From positions 1 to 58,323 of the forward strand of contig CAZDKY010000056.1 in assembly GCA_964506505.1 (NCBI GenBank): a stretch of DNA of 58,323 bases, read 5' to 3'. Position 1 is the stretch's first letter, and each line of letters begins with the position of its first letter. The translations under genes and the position numbers were made by a program. This stretch comes from M55B129 sp964506505 (lineage in GTDB: Bacteria; Bacillota; Dethiobacteria; DTU022). Below the pieces are notes generated by a model. It was given only the letters and a program-made list of their open reading frames with translations. It was not told where the DNA came from and made no database searches. This document shows, piece after piece, positions 25,052-33,661 of the stretch.

Positions 25052-26386
25052 TTATCGGCCTCCTTGTTTTGCTTTTTCCACAGTCTCCAGGAATGCATGA
25101 AGCCGGGTTTTGATCTGAGCGTCAGACCAGAGACGGGGATCGGCCATATCGCTTTCAAAGATCAACGAAGGAATACCCAGCTTGGCCAGCCGGTTTTTGG
25201 TATGTACTTCGCCAAAGGAAATAGCTCGACAGGAACGGGTTAAATTCATTATGGCACCATCAATTTTAAAATCGCGGACTAGTTCTTCGAGAAGGCTGCT
25301 GCCGACAAAACCACCGAATACGGCGGGGTTGCAGATCTCGGGCATTGCTTCGGCCCCATAATCATGCATCCACACTGCCCGCTGCCAGGTTCTTCTAACG
25401 ATTGCTTCCAGGGGATCGCTAACATCAACTTCGAAGTAATCGCCCACGTTATATGTGGATTCATAAACAAATACAGCGCCAAAAGATTCGAGGTAATTAA
25501 AAACCCCCATGTTAAACCACGGCGGCAGGCCGAACCAGATAAACCTGTATTTTTCATCTTCAACGATTCCTTTTTTCCCCTCGGATCGTTCTTTCACTTC
25601 TTCGTATATTTCACGGTAAAAATCAACTGCTTCCTGTTCACCGACCAGGTACATCTGGGGAATAATGGCGTGAAAATAATCGGTTGAACCCATCGGTGCG
25701 GGAACATTTTTCCGCAGGCTCAGGGTGTCCCGCCAGTAGGCCAGGGCTTGATGGGAAAGAATAAGGATCTCACGCAGGCGGTCACAATCCAGTTTTTTGC
25801 CCGTTTCCCTTTCCAGGAATTCAATTTGCCCGGTCAGGTCTTCACGCAGCAAACTGAGATAATGATCTTCGATCCGGGGATCCCGGGGGTCGACATCCCA
25901 GGGTGGGGCAAGGGGATCACTGCTGTACACCGGGACTTTGAAAAAGCGGGTAGCGATTGACTGGAACCATTTCCAGCGGGGTTCACAGATAAAACCGGAA
26001 CCGAGGAGCATGGAAGGTGTGCCCATCCCGCCGGGGAGAGGTGATTCGGGAGGCGCTTCTCCCTTTTCAACAAACAGTTTGCAGTAACCCATTGTATTGG
26101 TAACGTAAGAGCAGAGCTCCGGGGAATAGCCATCTGTTTCAGCTACTTCTATGAAATGCGGGGCAACCAGCCGGCTGGCGCAGATAGTACTAAAATTCTC
26201 CGGCCATTCAAAAAGGAGATCGAAAGCCTTCAGCAATTCAGGCGGTACTCCCACCATACACCAGGCCAGCGGTTCGTTGTTGAGGCGGCGTTCCATCATC
26301 CGCATGAAAAAGCGCGGCAACATCTCTTTCATTTTGCGGGTTGTATCAAGATGGCGTTTGCCCCTGGCCATTTCGCTGTTTTCCAT
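25052..26386 (-). CDS. 2-hydroxyacyl-CoA dehydratase-like Fe-S subunit (long)
   Basis: 444 residues, first gene of the pair, with AAAAGGAG before ATG 26386. It has the same fold as its partner: WCMVGVPPELLKAF near residue 42, SPELCSYVTNTMGYC near 88, SGFICEPRWKWF near 128 and LTRSCRAISFGEV near 385. Together the two subunits resemble heterodimeric dehydratases or benzoyl-CoA-reductase B/C subunits; double-cubane-cluster proteins of unknown role belong to the same superfamily. Substrate unknown. CoA ligase, CoA transferase, beta-oxidation genes and an HgdC-type activator are absent from the neighbourhood, which weakens a fermentation role. Confidence 0.8.
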   Translation of the reverse strand: MENSEMARGKRHLDTTRKMKEMLPRFFMRMMERRLNNEPLAWCMVGVPPELLKAFDLLFEWPENFSTICASRLVAPHFIEVAETDGYSPELCSYVTNTMGYCKLFVEKGEAPPESPLPGGMGTPSMLLGSGFICEPRWKWFQSIATRFFKVPVYSSDPLAPPWDVDPRDPRIEDHYLSLLREDLTGQIEFLERETGKKLDCDRLREILILSHQALAYWRDTLSLRKNVPAPMGSTDYFHAIIPQMYLVGEQEAVDFYREIYEEVKERSEGKKGIVEDEKYRFIWFGLPPWFNMGVFNYLESFGAVFVYESTYNVGDYFEVDVSDPLEAIVRRTWQRAVWMHDYGAEAMPEICNPAVFGGFVGSSLLEELVRDFKIDGAIMNLTRSCRAISFGEVHTKNRLAKLGIPSLIFESDMADPRLWSDAQIKTRLHAFLETVEKAKQGGR

Positions 26387-26533
26387 GGATATTCTCCTTT
26401 TGTTGAGATAACCTTTCTGCCAACACTATTTCTGGATGGGAACCATTAATCCTGCTGCTGGGAAAACGTTGTTTTACAATGTTATTTCACTATTTTTAGG
26501 GCTGTTTTCCGGCTGTTTTCAACCGTTATTACA

Positions 26534-26562
26534 TTGACAGCAGTCGGTGGACGTGCTAATTT
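26534..26562 (+). promoter_or_regulatory. Sigma-A-type promoter for hisG
   Basis: Consensus TTGACA at 26534-26539, 17-base spacer, TAATTT at 26557-26562, about 33 bases before the hisG ATG. Confidence 0.65.
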
Positions 26563-26595
26563 ATTACTATTGAAAAGACAAGGGGAGAGATAATA

Positions 26596-27468
26596 ATGAA
26601 TAAACTGAAGCTGGGTCTGCCTGCGGGAAGCCTGCAGAACACCACCCTGGAGATATTTAAGAAAGCAGGCTATAATATCTCGATTGGTGAGCGGTCCTAT
26701 TATCCCTATATCGATGATGAGGAAATTGATTGCATCCTCATGCGGGCCCAGGAAATACCGAAATATGTAGCAGATCAGGTTCTCGATGTCGGACTGACCG
26801 GTAAAGACTGGATTACAGAAACGGGAGTTGATGTTCGGGAACTGGCCGATTTGAATTACTCAAAACGCGGTTTACGTCCGGTTCGTCTTGTTCTGGCCGT
26901 GCCACAGGATTCACCCATCACCAAAGTAGAAGAATTGGATGGGAAAAGAATAGCTACCGAACTGGTAGAAACCACGCGAAAATTTATACAGGAAAAAGGG
27001 CTCAAGGCTTCGGTTTCTTTTTCCTGGGGAGCGACAGAAGTAAAACCGCCCCTTTTGGCCGATGCCATAGCTGAACTGACTGAAACGGGACGCTCGCTGA
27101 AAGCCAATTACCTGCGAATTATTGAAACAATTCTTGTATCAACGCCCAGGGTGATTATGAATCACAAAAGTTTTGAAGATCCCTGGAAAAGGAAAAAAGT
27201 GGAAAGAATGATTACCCTCCTCCGGGGGGCTCTGATGGCCGAACAAAAGGTCATGCTGAAAATGAATGTTCACAATGACAATTTGGAGAAAGTAATCAAA
27301 CTGCTGCCTGCTCTGCGTAAGCCGACGATATCGAACCTGTGTGACGATGATTGGGTAGCCGTGGAGAGCGTAGTTGATGAAAGAAAAGTGCGCACCCTGA
27401 TTTGCGAATTGCAGGATGCCGGAGCAGAAGGGATTCTTGAATTTCCCATGAACAAGATCATTCCTTAA
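26596..27468 (+). CDS. hisG: ATP phosphoribosyltransferase, long form
   Basis: 290 residues, the long form that carries its own C-terminal regulatory ACT-like domain and does not need HisZ. It starts KLGLPAGSLQNTTLEIFKKA; DVGLTGKDWI near residue 73 and RIATELVETTRKFI near 120 match the family. It condenses ATP with PRPP, the first step of histidine synthesis. It stands alone, 23 kb from the his genes at 50-54 kb, under its own promoter. GGGGAGAG precedes the ATG. Confidence 0.9.
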   Translation: MNKLKLGLPAGSLQNTTLEIFKKAGYNISIGERSYYPYIDDEEIDCILMRAQEIPKYVADQVLDVGLTGKDWITETGVDVRELADLNYSKRGLRPVRLVLAVPQDSPITKVEELDGKRIATELVETTRKFIQEKGLKASVSFSWGATEVKPPLLADAIAELTETGRSLKANYLRIIETILVSTPRVIMNHKSFEDPWKRKKVERMITLLRGALMAEQKVMLKMNVHNDNLEKVIKLLPALRKPTISNLCDDDWVAVESVVDERKVRTLICELQDAGAEGILEFPMNKIIP

Positions 27469-27498
27469 TCATTAACCCAAGAAAGAAGAGGTAACCCA

Positions 27499-28434
27499 AT
27501 GGAAACTGAAAATGAAAGAGAAAAAACAGAAGGCCGGTTTTTTCAGATATTTAAGCCGCAACTGCTTGTTGGTGCCGTCATTGTTCTGGCAGCAGCCGTA
27601 ATTGTTCTGGCTGTTCTCGTTGCCCGTCAGAACTCATCGACAACCGAAGCAGTAGCTGTTGTTAATGGCGAAGAAATTACCAGAGATGAGCTTTTTGAAA
27701 CTATGTACAGTCTTTCTGGAACTGAAGCTCTCGATGAGCTGATTACCAGAGAATTAATTGAGCAGGAAGCGGCTACAAAGGAAATTATTGTCAGCAATGA
27801 AGATATTGACGCAGAAATTAAATCTATTGTTGATGAAAACTTTAACGGTTCGGAAGAAGAATTACAGTCAGTTCTTGAATATTATGGCATTACTATGGAT
27901 TCACTGCGTAATGATGCACGCCTTAATCTCTTAATTGGAAAATTAGCCGAACAGCGCATTGACACTTCAGAAGAAAAAGCACGCCAGTTTTTTGAAAATA
28001 ACTCCGATCTGTTCGATCAACCGGAAGAAATCGAGGCCCGCCATATTCTGGTGGAGACAGAAGAAGAAGCGGTTGAAGTTACCGCCAGGCTTAATGAAGG
28101 TGAAGACTTTGCCGCGCTGGCCCAGGAATATTCAATAGATCAGTCCAACAAAGATGAGGGAGGTTACCTCGGTTATTTTGGTCGCGGAGAGATGGTGGAG
28201 CAATTTGAAATAGCTGCTTTCAATCTGGGTGTAGGAGAAATCAGCGAACCGGTTGCTACCGAGTTCGGTTATCATATCGTCGAAATACTTGATCGTCATG
28301 AAGAAGAAAAAGCTGTTTACGAAGAAGTGAGCAATGAGGTTTTTGAAACGATGGCTGATGAGCAGATGAACGAAGAAATTAATTTGATCCTGCAGGAGCT
28401 TCATGAAAAGGCGGAGATTGAATACTTGCTCTAA
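27499..28434 (+). CDS. PpiC-type peptidyl-prolyl isomerase/foldase (PrsA/SurA-like)
   Basis: 311 residues. A hydrophobic segment at about 20-42 (LLVGAVIVLAAAVIVLAVLV) anchors it with the bulk outside; there is no lipobox Cys. A SurA-N-like helical part follows (VNGEEITRDELFETM), then a parvulin domain at about 178-268 with EARHILVETEEEAVEV and GGYLGYFGRGEMVEQF. It is highly acidic (Glu rich) throughout. It helps fold exported proteins at the membrane. It begins 30 bases after hisG and is probably cotranscribed with it. Confidence 0.85.
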   Translation: METENEREKTEGRFFQIFKPQLLVGAVIVLAAAVIVLAVLVARQNSSTTEAVAVVNGEEITRDELFETMYSLSGTEALDELITRELIEQEAATKEIIVSNEDIDAEIKSIVDENFNGSEEELQSVLEYYGITMDSLRNDARLNLLIGKLAEQRIDTSEEKARQFFENNSDLFDQPEEIEARHILVETEEEAVEVTARLNEGEDFAALAQEYSIDQSNKDEGGYLGYFGRGEMVEQFEIAAFNLGVGEISEPVATEFGYHIVEILDRHEEEKAVYEEVSNEVFETMADEQMNEEINLILQELHEKAEIEYLL

Positions 28435-28457
28435 GCACTATTATTTTTGATGAGCTT

Positions 28458-29219
28458 TCAAGCCCTGGTTGACAATCTTTTGTGGCGTCGGGAACGGGCC
28501 AGAGCAATTGCCGAGTCATGAGCCCGTTGTTCAAGAGAGTCGTCCAGGCTTGCCAGTTTAACCGGTGTTCCCCGGTAAGAGAGGGCTTTCCCTAGTAGAT
28601 AATCTGTCAGCCAGGGATTTTTGGGAAGAAGTGAACCGTGTAGATAGGTGCCGATTACATTTTTGTAAACGGCACCTTCCGTTTTATCCGAACCATTGTT
28701 ACCAAAGCCGGTTAAAACGGTGCCCAGAGGTTGCACGGAAGATCCCAGATAAGTTTTGCCGGCATGATTTTCAAAGCCCACCAGGGTCTTGGGCGGCTGC
28801 CAGAGAGGGCAGTCAATTACTGCATTGCCGATTAAACGTCGGGAGCCTGCTTCAGTATAAAGATCAATAATTCCAAGCCCTGCGAGCTTTTCACCTCCGA
28901 CTGCCACATAATAATTTCCCAGAAGCTGGTATGAACCGCATACAGAGAAGATGACCATACCATTTTCGGCAGCGATTTTTAATTCGTCTCTGCGTTTTTT
29001 TAAATCCTCAACAATTAATTTTTGATCACTATCCTGCCCCCCACCCATGAACAGAAGATCGCAGCTGGAAAAATTGATGTTTTCTCCAGGTTTAATTGAA
29101 ACAATTTCGATAGCGATATTTCTCCATTCGGCACGGCGGCAAAGAGCAAGCATATTACCGCGGTCGCCATAGAGATTTAAATGTTCGGGGTACAAGTGAA
29201 ACAATCTTATCCTGGCCAT
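28458..29219 (-). CDS. gatD: Lipid II isoglutaminyl synthase, glutamine amidotransferase subunit
   Basis: 253 residues of the CobB/CobQ-like class I glutaminase group. Early motif LYPEHLNLYGDRGNMLAL, the nucleophile Cys in FSVCGSYQLLG (about residue 94) and the His in IGTYLHGSLLPKNP (about 190). With MurT it amidates the D-Glu of lipid II to D-isoglutamine in Gram-positive walls. The start lies two bases after the murT stop codon, with GGGAGG within the murT end, so both are translated together. Confidence 0.9.
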   Translation of the reverse strand: MARIRLFHLYPEHLNLYGDRGNMLALCRRAEWRNIAIEIVSIKPGENINFSSCDLLFMGGGQDSDQKLIVEDLKKRRDELKIAAENGMVIFSVCGSYQLLGNYYVAVGGEKLAGLGIIDLYTEAGSRRLIGNAVIDCPLWQPPKTLVGFENHAGKTYLGSSVQPLGTVLTGFGNNGSDKTEGAVYKNVIGTYLHGSLLPKNPWLTDYLLGKALSYRGTPVKLASLDDSLEQRAHDSAIALARSRRHKRLSTRA

Positions 29220-29221
29220 GA

Positions 29222-30667
29222 TTAATCCTCCCAGTAAGGCCTGCCGAGACCCATTTTGTTTAGATGACGGCGCATTTCAAGCATGGCTGTATATGAGGGC
29301 AGAATCAGGAGAGTGCTGTCCGGTGATATGTTCTGAATGGCTGTTGAGAGAGCCCTGGCTGTGTCTTCTTCAACCGGGATTCGGGAAGAATCAAGACCGG
29401 CATATTTTAAACGCACTGCCATATCCCATGCTCTCAAGCCGGAAACTGCCACGTAAGCTAATCTGTTTTGGGCATCGGCAATCTGTTCAAAATCGACATC
29501 CCAAAGCCACGAAACATCAGTCCCATCGGCAATTTTATCGTTTATTGCTACCAGAAGCCCCAGGTTTTCTTTTTCCGAGAGCAATGTCCGCAGAACCTGA
29601 TTAGCCCCCACAGGGTTTTTGATCAGAGCCATAATAATCTTTTTCCCATTTAAAGTAAATTGCTCCATACGCCCAAAAGAGGGGGCAGCCTTTTCCATTG
29701 CTTCACCGGTTATTGAAGGTGGTATTCCTGCGGCCAGGGCTGTGGTGAAAGCGGCCAGAACATTGTAGAGGTTGTAGATGCCCGGCAGGATAAAACTAAA
29801 TTCTATGGATTGATCGGCAAAGGTAATCGAGAGAAGGGAAGAACCGTCGGGATTTATGATCCGTTTTGTGATAGTTACGTCAGGCTGTGGACGTTTGAAG
29901 TCACACTCAGGACAGTAATAGTGGCCAAGATGGGCGTAGTATAATCGACTGTAATTGAGATTACTGGCACAGCGGGGGCACATCTTAAGATCGCAGCCTG
30001 TGTTAAGAAAATTATCGGCAGGAGTATCAATTTCCAACCCAAAGGTCCAGCGTTTTTTGCCTTCTGCAGTTTCCAAGGTTACGAGAGTTGGATCGTCGGC
30101 ATTGATCACTTCAAATCCATTTTCCGGCTGGGCCTGCAGACCCCTTGAAATTGATTCTCGGATGTGATCAAGTTCACCGTAGCGGTCGAGTTGATCCCGA
30201 AATATATTGGTGATAACTGTTCCCCGTGGTTTGATTTCTCCAACCACCCCTGGGAAGGCTCCCTCATCGACTTCCATTACGGCACAGTCCCCGTGGAGGG
30301 AGGCAAACCAGGTGGCTTTTTCAATTAATGTCGAGGCAATGCCCCAGATCATGTTTGAGCCGGATCGATTGCGGATGCAGTGCAGTCCATGTTTTTCGAA
30401 AATAGCACCGATAAGTGACGCGGTTGTCGTTTTTCCATTGGTTCCGGTCACTGTTATGATTCCTTCTCGCAAATATTTAGCCAGGTGGGAAGAAAGGTGA
30501 GGGTCAACAAGCCGGGCTGCTCTGCCGGGCAGAGTGGTTCCTCCCCTCCCGAGGATCCTCGTAAGGATAATCAGCAGTTTGCCGATCCAGACTGCCGGGA
30601 GAGATCTGATTTTAAAAAGGCGGTTTTTTAAACCGCCTTTAAATTTCCTTTGTGAATTTGCAATCAA
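29222..30667 (-). CDS. murT: Lipid II isoglutaminyl synthase, Mur-ligase subunit
   Basis: 481 residues from a TTG at 30667. The Mur ligase P-loop is in TVTGTNGKTTTASLIGAIF (about residues 72-90). A four-Cys zinc ribbon (MCPRCASN ... YYCPECDF, about 218-245) and the C-terminal DUF1727 region are typical of MurT. It activates the lipid II glutamate with ATP for GatD. The first 20 residues coincide with a hairpin terminator (30616-30640), so the true start may be later, although no ATG or GTG is present there. Confidence 0.88.
   Translation of the reverse strand: MIANSQRKFKGGLKNRLFKIRSLPAVWIGKLLIILTRILGRGGTTLPGRAARLVDPHLSSHLAKYLREGIITVTGTNGKTTTASLIGAIFEKHGLHCIRNRSGSNMIWGIASTLIEKATWFASLHGDCAVMEVDEGAFPGVVGEIKPRGTVITNIFRDQLDRYGELDHIRESISRGLQAQPENGFEVINADDPTLVTLETAEGKKRWTFGLEIDTPADNFLNTGCDLKMCPRCASNLNYSRLYYAHLGHYYCPECDFKRPQPDVTITKRIINPDGSSLLSITFADQSIEFSFILPGIYNLYNVLAAFTTALAAGIPPSITGEAMEKAAPSFGRMEQFTLNGKKIIMALIKNPVGANQVLRTLLSEKENLGLLVAINDKIADGTDVSWLWDVDFEQIADAQNRLAYVAVSGLRAWDMAVRLKYAGLDSSRIPVEEDTARALSTAIQNISPDSTLLILPSYTAMLEMRRHLNKMGLGRPYWED
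30616..30640 (-). terminator. Hairpin between the CBS gene and murT
   Basis: Perfect 11-bp stem AAAGGCGGTTT / AAACCGCCTTT with a three-base loop, continuing into extra T residues on the minus strand. It fits an intrinsic terminator for the upstream CBS gene but lies inside the first codons of the murT frame as drawn. Confidence 0.6.
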
Positions 30668-30692
30668 CTTAAATCGCCTGCTTTAATGTAAC

Positions 30693-31157
30693 TTACTCAT
30701 TGGTCATGCACTGGATTAAATCAGATCTTGTTACAATGCCAACCAGTTTGCCTGCGCTGTCAATTACGGGGACACGGTTGATATTGCGCCTGCTCATCAA
30801 CTGGGCTATCTTAGAAGTGGATGTATCTTCCTGAACAGAATAGACTTTCCTGGTCATCACTTCGGAGACTTTAGTTTCATGAAGCAGTTCAAAACCTTTT
30901 TTCATACTGGCCATATCTGATATTTCGGCATAAGGGGAGATCCAGCCTGACAGGTTGGAAAGGGGAACCACGTTCAGCTGCTGGGAATAACGAATAATAT
31001 CGGTATCGGAAATAATTCCGACAACCTTTCCTTCGGCATTAACAACCGGCATTCCGCTGAAACGTTGTTCAGCCAGTATTTCAAGCACTTCTCGTAGAGT
31101 GTGATCTTCAGTAACGCTGATTGCCGGCTTGTTCATGATATCTTTGGCTGTGGACAT
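30693..31157 (-). CDS. Tandem CBS-domain protein
   Basis: 154 residues made only of two CBS motifs: KPAISVTEDHTLREVLEILA with RFSGMPVVNAEGKVVGIISD, and KVYSVQEDTSTSKIAQLMSR with RVPVIDSAGKLVGIVTRSD. Such stand-alone pairs bind adenosine nucleotides and act as energy or metabolite sensors for partner proteins. Neighbours do not reveal the partner. The 200 bases upstream contain a small GC-rich hairpin (31328-31343) but no gene. Confidence 0.85.
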   Translation of the reverse strand: MSTAKDIMNKPAISVTEDHTLREVLEILAEQRFSGMPVVNAEGKVVGIISDTDIIRYSQQLNVVPLSNLSGWISPYAEISDMASMKKGFELLHETKVSEVMTRKVYSVQEDTSTSKIAQLMSRRNINRVPVIDSAGKLVGIVTRSDLIQCMTNE

Positions 31158-31358
31158 ATTAAAACCCCCCGTTTTATTGGTAACGGTTCTACGGGTAGCA
31201 GGAGCACACTGGTGCTTCTGATCCCGCTGCCTACAACAAATTTCAGACTTTTGTTTTTATTCTACACCTGTTTCGTCTTTCCTGCTTGATAACTGAAGGG
31301 CAAAGAAAAACTGCCGCGTTTTAAATCAAGCCCCGGGGGACTTGTTCTTATCTAACGA

Positions 31359-33197
31359 TCATATTTTTGGAAAAGAAATTGCTTCAATAAAAAATTCCTG
31401 GAAATCCATACGGGTTGACAATTCCATATGCTTGACCTGGTGGGGTAGTTTTACTGCCCGGTCACGCTCACTTTTTGAAGCAAGAGCTACCCTGGCCCCA
31501 TCACCAGCGGCGTTGCCGACTGCCTTTATCTTATCAATGGGCAGCTGTGGAAGGAGCCCGATCGCAAGTGCGCTTTCCCTGCTGACGTAGTTGCCGAAGG
31601 CTCCGGCCAATAGAACCTGATCAAGATCTTTTTCCTGGATCCCGGCTTCTTTGATCAGGATCATCAGGCCGGCATGTATCGCCCCTTTGGCCAGTTGCAG
31701 TTCGCGAACATCATTTTGGGTCAGGACAATATCTTCTTTAATATCGGACTCTGCAGCCGGGACAAGAACAAATTCGATGCCGGTTTTGCCCCGCCGCAGT
31801 CGGTTTTTAAAATGATCGGCTACTTTCTCCGGATTCTCTTCAAAATTGACAAAGCGGCCGCTCGGTTCTATTAAGCCGGCTTGAAGAAGAGCAGCAGCGG
31901 CATCAATTAAGCCGGAACCGCATATTCCGCAGGCTGGTACGTCGTCGATAGTGGTCACTTTAATATCGTTATCTTCGTAAGCGACTGCTTCAATGGCTCC
32001 GGCAGCCGCCCGCATGCCCTGCCCAATCTGGGCTCCTTCGAAAGCCGGGCCGGCGGCAGTAGAGCAGGCCATTAAAGTATCCCTGGTTTTAAGAACCAGT
32101 TCGCCGTTTGTCCCGATATCGATGGCAGCGCAGTTGTCGCTGCGCTGATCCATCTTGGTAGCCAGTATTACACCAAGGGTGTCGGAACCGACATACCCGG
32201 CTATATTGGGTAAAAAGGTGACCCGCCCGGCAGGATTGATTTTAAGGCCAATCTCGGTTGCTCCTACGTCCAGGGCCCGACTGTACACGGGAACAAATGG
32301 GGCGGGAGCGAGATAAGTGGGATCAATTCCCATGAAGAGGTGGCTCATGGTTGTATTGCCGACGGCAACGATTTCATAAATGCGGTCTCTTGCGATCTTG
32401 GTTTTTTTGAGGAGGTCTTTGATGATGTCATTGGCTGCTTCGATTACTTTATTCTGCAATTGCTGTAGCTGTTCCTTACCCTGGTTAGCATGGGTAATCC
32501 TGGATATGACGTCAGCGCCGTAGATATTCTGGGGGTTGGTGGTTGCCGATACGGCGATAACAGAGGCAGTTTTAAGATCCAGGAGGGAACCGACAATAGT
32601 GGTTGTCCCGATATCAAAGGCAATTCCGTACATTTGATCCGAGGTATCTTCCGGTTCAAAGGAGATGATTCTGTTTCCGCTGATGGTTGCGGTAACTGAA
32701 AATTTGTGTTCTCTCAACATTTTGGGCAGTGTGTTGAGCTCACGTGGTTTAACGGTCAGATCTTCCTTGCCCAGAGCGCTGAGCAGGCGTTCCAGGTCCG
32801 CTGTCTGATCTTTGACAGAAGGACGATCCAGTTTAACATGGATTTTTTTGATCACCGGTTCTGCTTCCAGTTTTTCAATTCCACCGGCCAGTGTTATTTT
32901 GCGGCTGTGGGCATCTTTTTGAATGGGGACTTCTACTATAGCGTCTTTTTCAATTTTTCTCTGGCAGGCTAAAACCCATCCGCCGAGCAGTTCCTTTTTA
33001 GAGAGGTGTTTTTTCTCCGCGGCGGTGGGTTCTTCATCGCCGCCTTTGATCATTTTTACCCGGCATTTTCCGCAGGTGCCCTTGCCGGCACAGTCACCTT
33101 CGATATAGAGCCCGGCGGCATCAGCGGCGTTGAGAAGGGTTGTTCCTGCTTCCACTTCTACTTCTCTGTTCTGGGGAATAAATTTAACTTTGGGCAT
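31359..33197 (-). CDS. RACo-like corrinoid reductive activator (2Fe-2S ferredoxin + ASKHA ATPase)
   Basis: 612 residues. A plant-type [2Fe-2S] domain (about 1-95) has CAGKGTCGKC with a later LAC Cys. A linker leads to the DUF4445/ASKHA ATPase part with GIAFDIGTTTIVGSLLD (about 192), AIDIGTNGELVLKT (about 360) and ACGICGSGLID (about 422). Proteins of this build reduce Co(II) corrinoid back to Co(I) using ATP when a methyl-transfer corrinoid is accidentally oxidised. It is the natural service enzyme for the MttB-type cluster at the start of the window. AAAGGAG lies upstream of ATG 33197. Confidence 0.88.
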   Translation of the reverse strand: MPKVKFIPQNREVEVEAGTTLLNAADAAGLYIEGDCAGKGTCGKCRVKMIKGGDEEPTAAEKKHLSKKELLGGWVLACQRKIEKDAIVEVPIQKDAHSRKITLAGGIEKLEAEPVIKKIHVKLDRPSVKDQTADLERLLSALGKEDLTVKPRELNTLPKMLREHKFSVTATISGNRIISFEPEDTSDQMYGIAFDIGTTTIVGSLLDLKTASVIAVSATTNPQNIYGADVISRITHANQGKEQLQQLQNKVIEAANDIIKDLLKKTKIARDRIYEIVAVGNTTMSHLFMGIDPTYLAPAPFVPVYSRALDVGATEIGLKINPAGRVTFLPNIAGYVGSDTLGVILATKMDQRSDNCAAIDIGTNGELVLKTRDTLMACSTAAGPAFEGAQIGQGMRAAAGAIEAVAYEDNDIKVTTIDDVPACGICGSGLIDAAAALLQAGLIEPSGRFVNFEENPEKVADHFKNRLRRGKTGIEFVLVPAAESDIKEDIVLTQNDVRELQLAKGAIHAGLMILIKEAGIQEKDLDQVLLAGAFGNYVSRESALAIGLLPQLPIDKIKAVGNAAGDGARVALASKSERDRAVKLPHQVKHMELSTRMDFQEFFIEAISFPKI

Positions 33198-33224
33198 TTC
33201 TTCAGATCTCCTTTAAATATATTA

Positions 33225-33246
33225 AAGCAACCTGAAACAGGTTGCT
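33225..33246 (-). terminator. Hairpin after tRNA-Arg
   Basis: AGCAACCTG and CAGGTTGCT pair perfectly around a three-base loop, followed on the minus strand by a T-rich tract. It probably ends the tRNA transcript before the RACo-like gene. Confidence 0.7.
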
Positions 33247-33254
33247 CCTTAATG

Positions 33255-33329
33255 TGGTGCGCCCGCAGGGATTCGAACCCTGAATTCAGGCTCCGGAGGC
33301 CTGCGTGATATCCCTTTCACCACGGGCGC
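33255..33329 (-). tRNA. tRNA-Arg, anticodon CCG
   Basis: 75 bases with encoded CCA. The 7-bp acceptor stem GCGCCCG/CGGGCGC, the anticodon stem CAGGC/GCCTG around CTCCGGA (anticodon CCG) and the T arm with GGTTCGAATCC are all intact. Confidence 0.93.
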
Positions 33330-33661
33330 ATGCCCTTTCATACAATGTCATGATATCACCAAGTCTGGGGCAAGTCAATCCAAATTGAGACCCTCATTTT
33401 CTTTCTTAAATATGTATTTACACATCAAATTCACACTACTATTAAACTCATAGCTGCGATCAAAACTGGAGCACAATTTTACAGAATCGGAGTCTGACAA
33501 GCAGAGATAATCACTCCCCGTTGAAAGAAGTCCCGGTGAGATTTATTCTTTCTCCGTGGCAGTGCAGGATATTAAGGAGTAATATTGAATGATTTATTAA
33601 GCGCCCGGAGCCGAACCGGTCGGCTTTAAGGGGTGTTTTTTTGTGAAAAGGAGGTCAGATT
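33330..33661. other. Intergenic region, no gene
   Basis: Divergent spacer between tRNA-Arg and yfmF. A small hairpin AGCCGA/TCGGCT near 33610-33629 followed by GGGGTGTTTTTTT looks like a weak terminator or leader structure just before the yfmF ribosome site. Nothing else is recognisable. Confidence 0.5.

Noticed and set aside
29218..29604. Plus-strand frame of 128 codons opposite murT
   Set aside because: Antisense shadow of murT, whose zinc ribbon and P-loop are clear.
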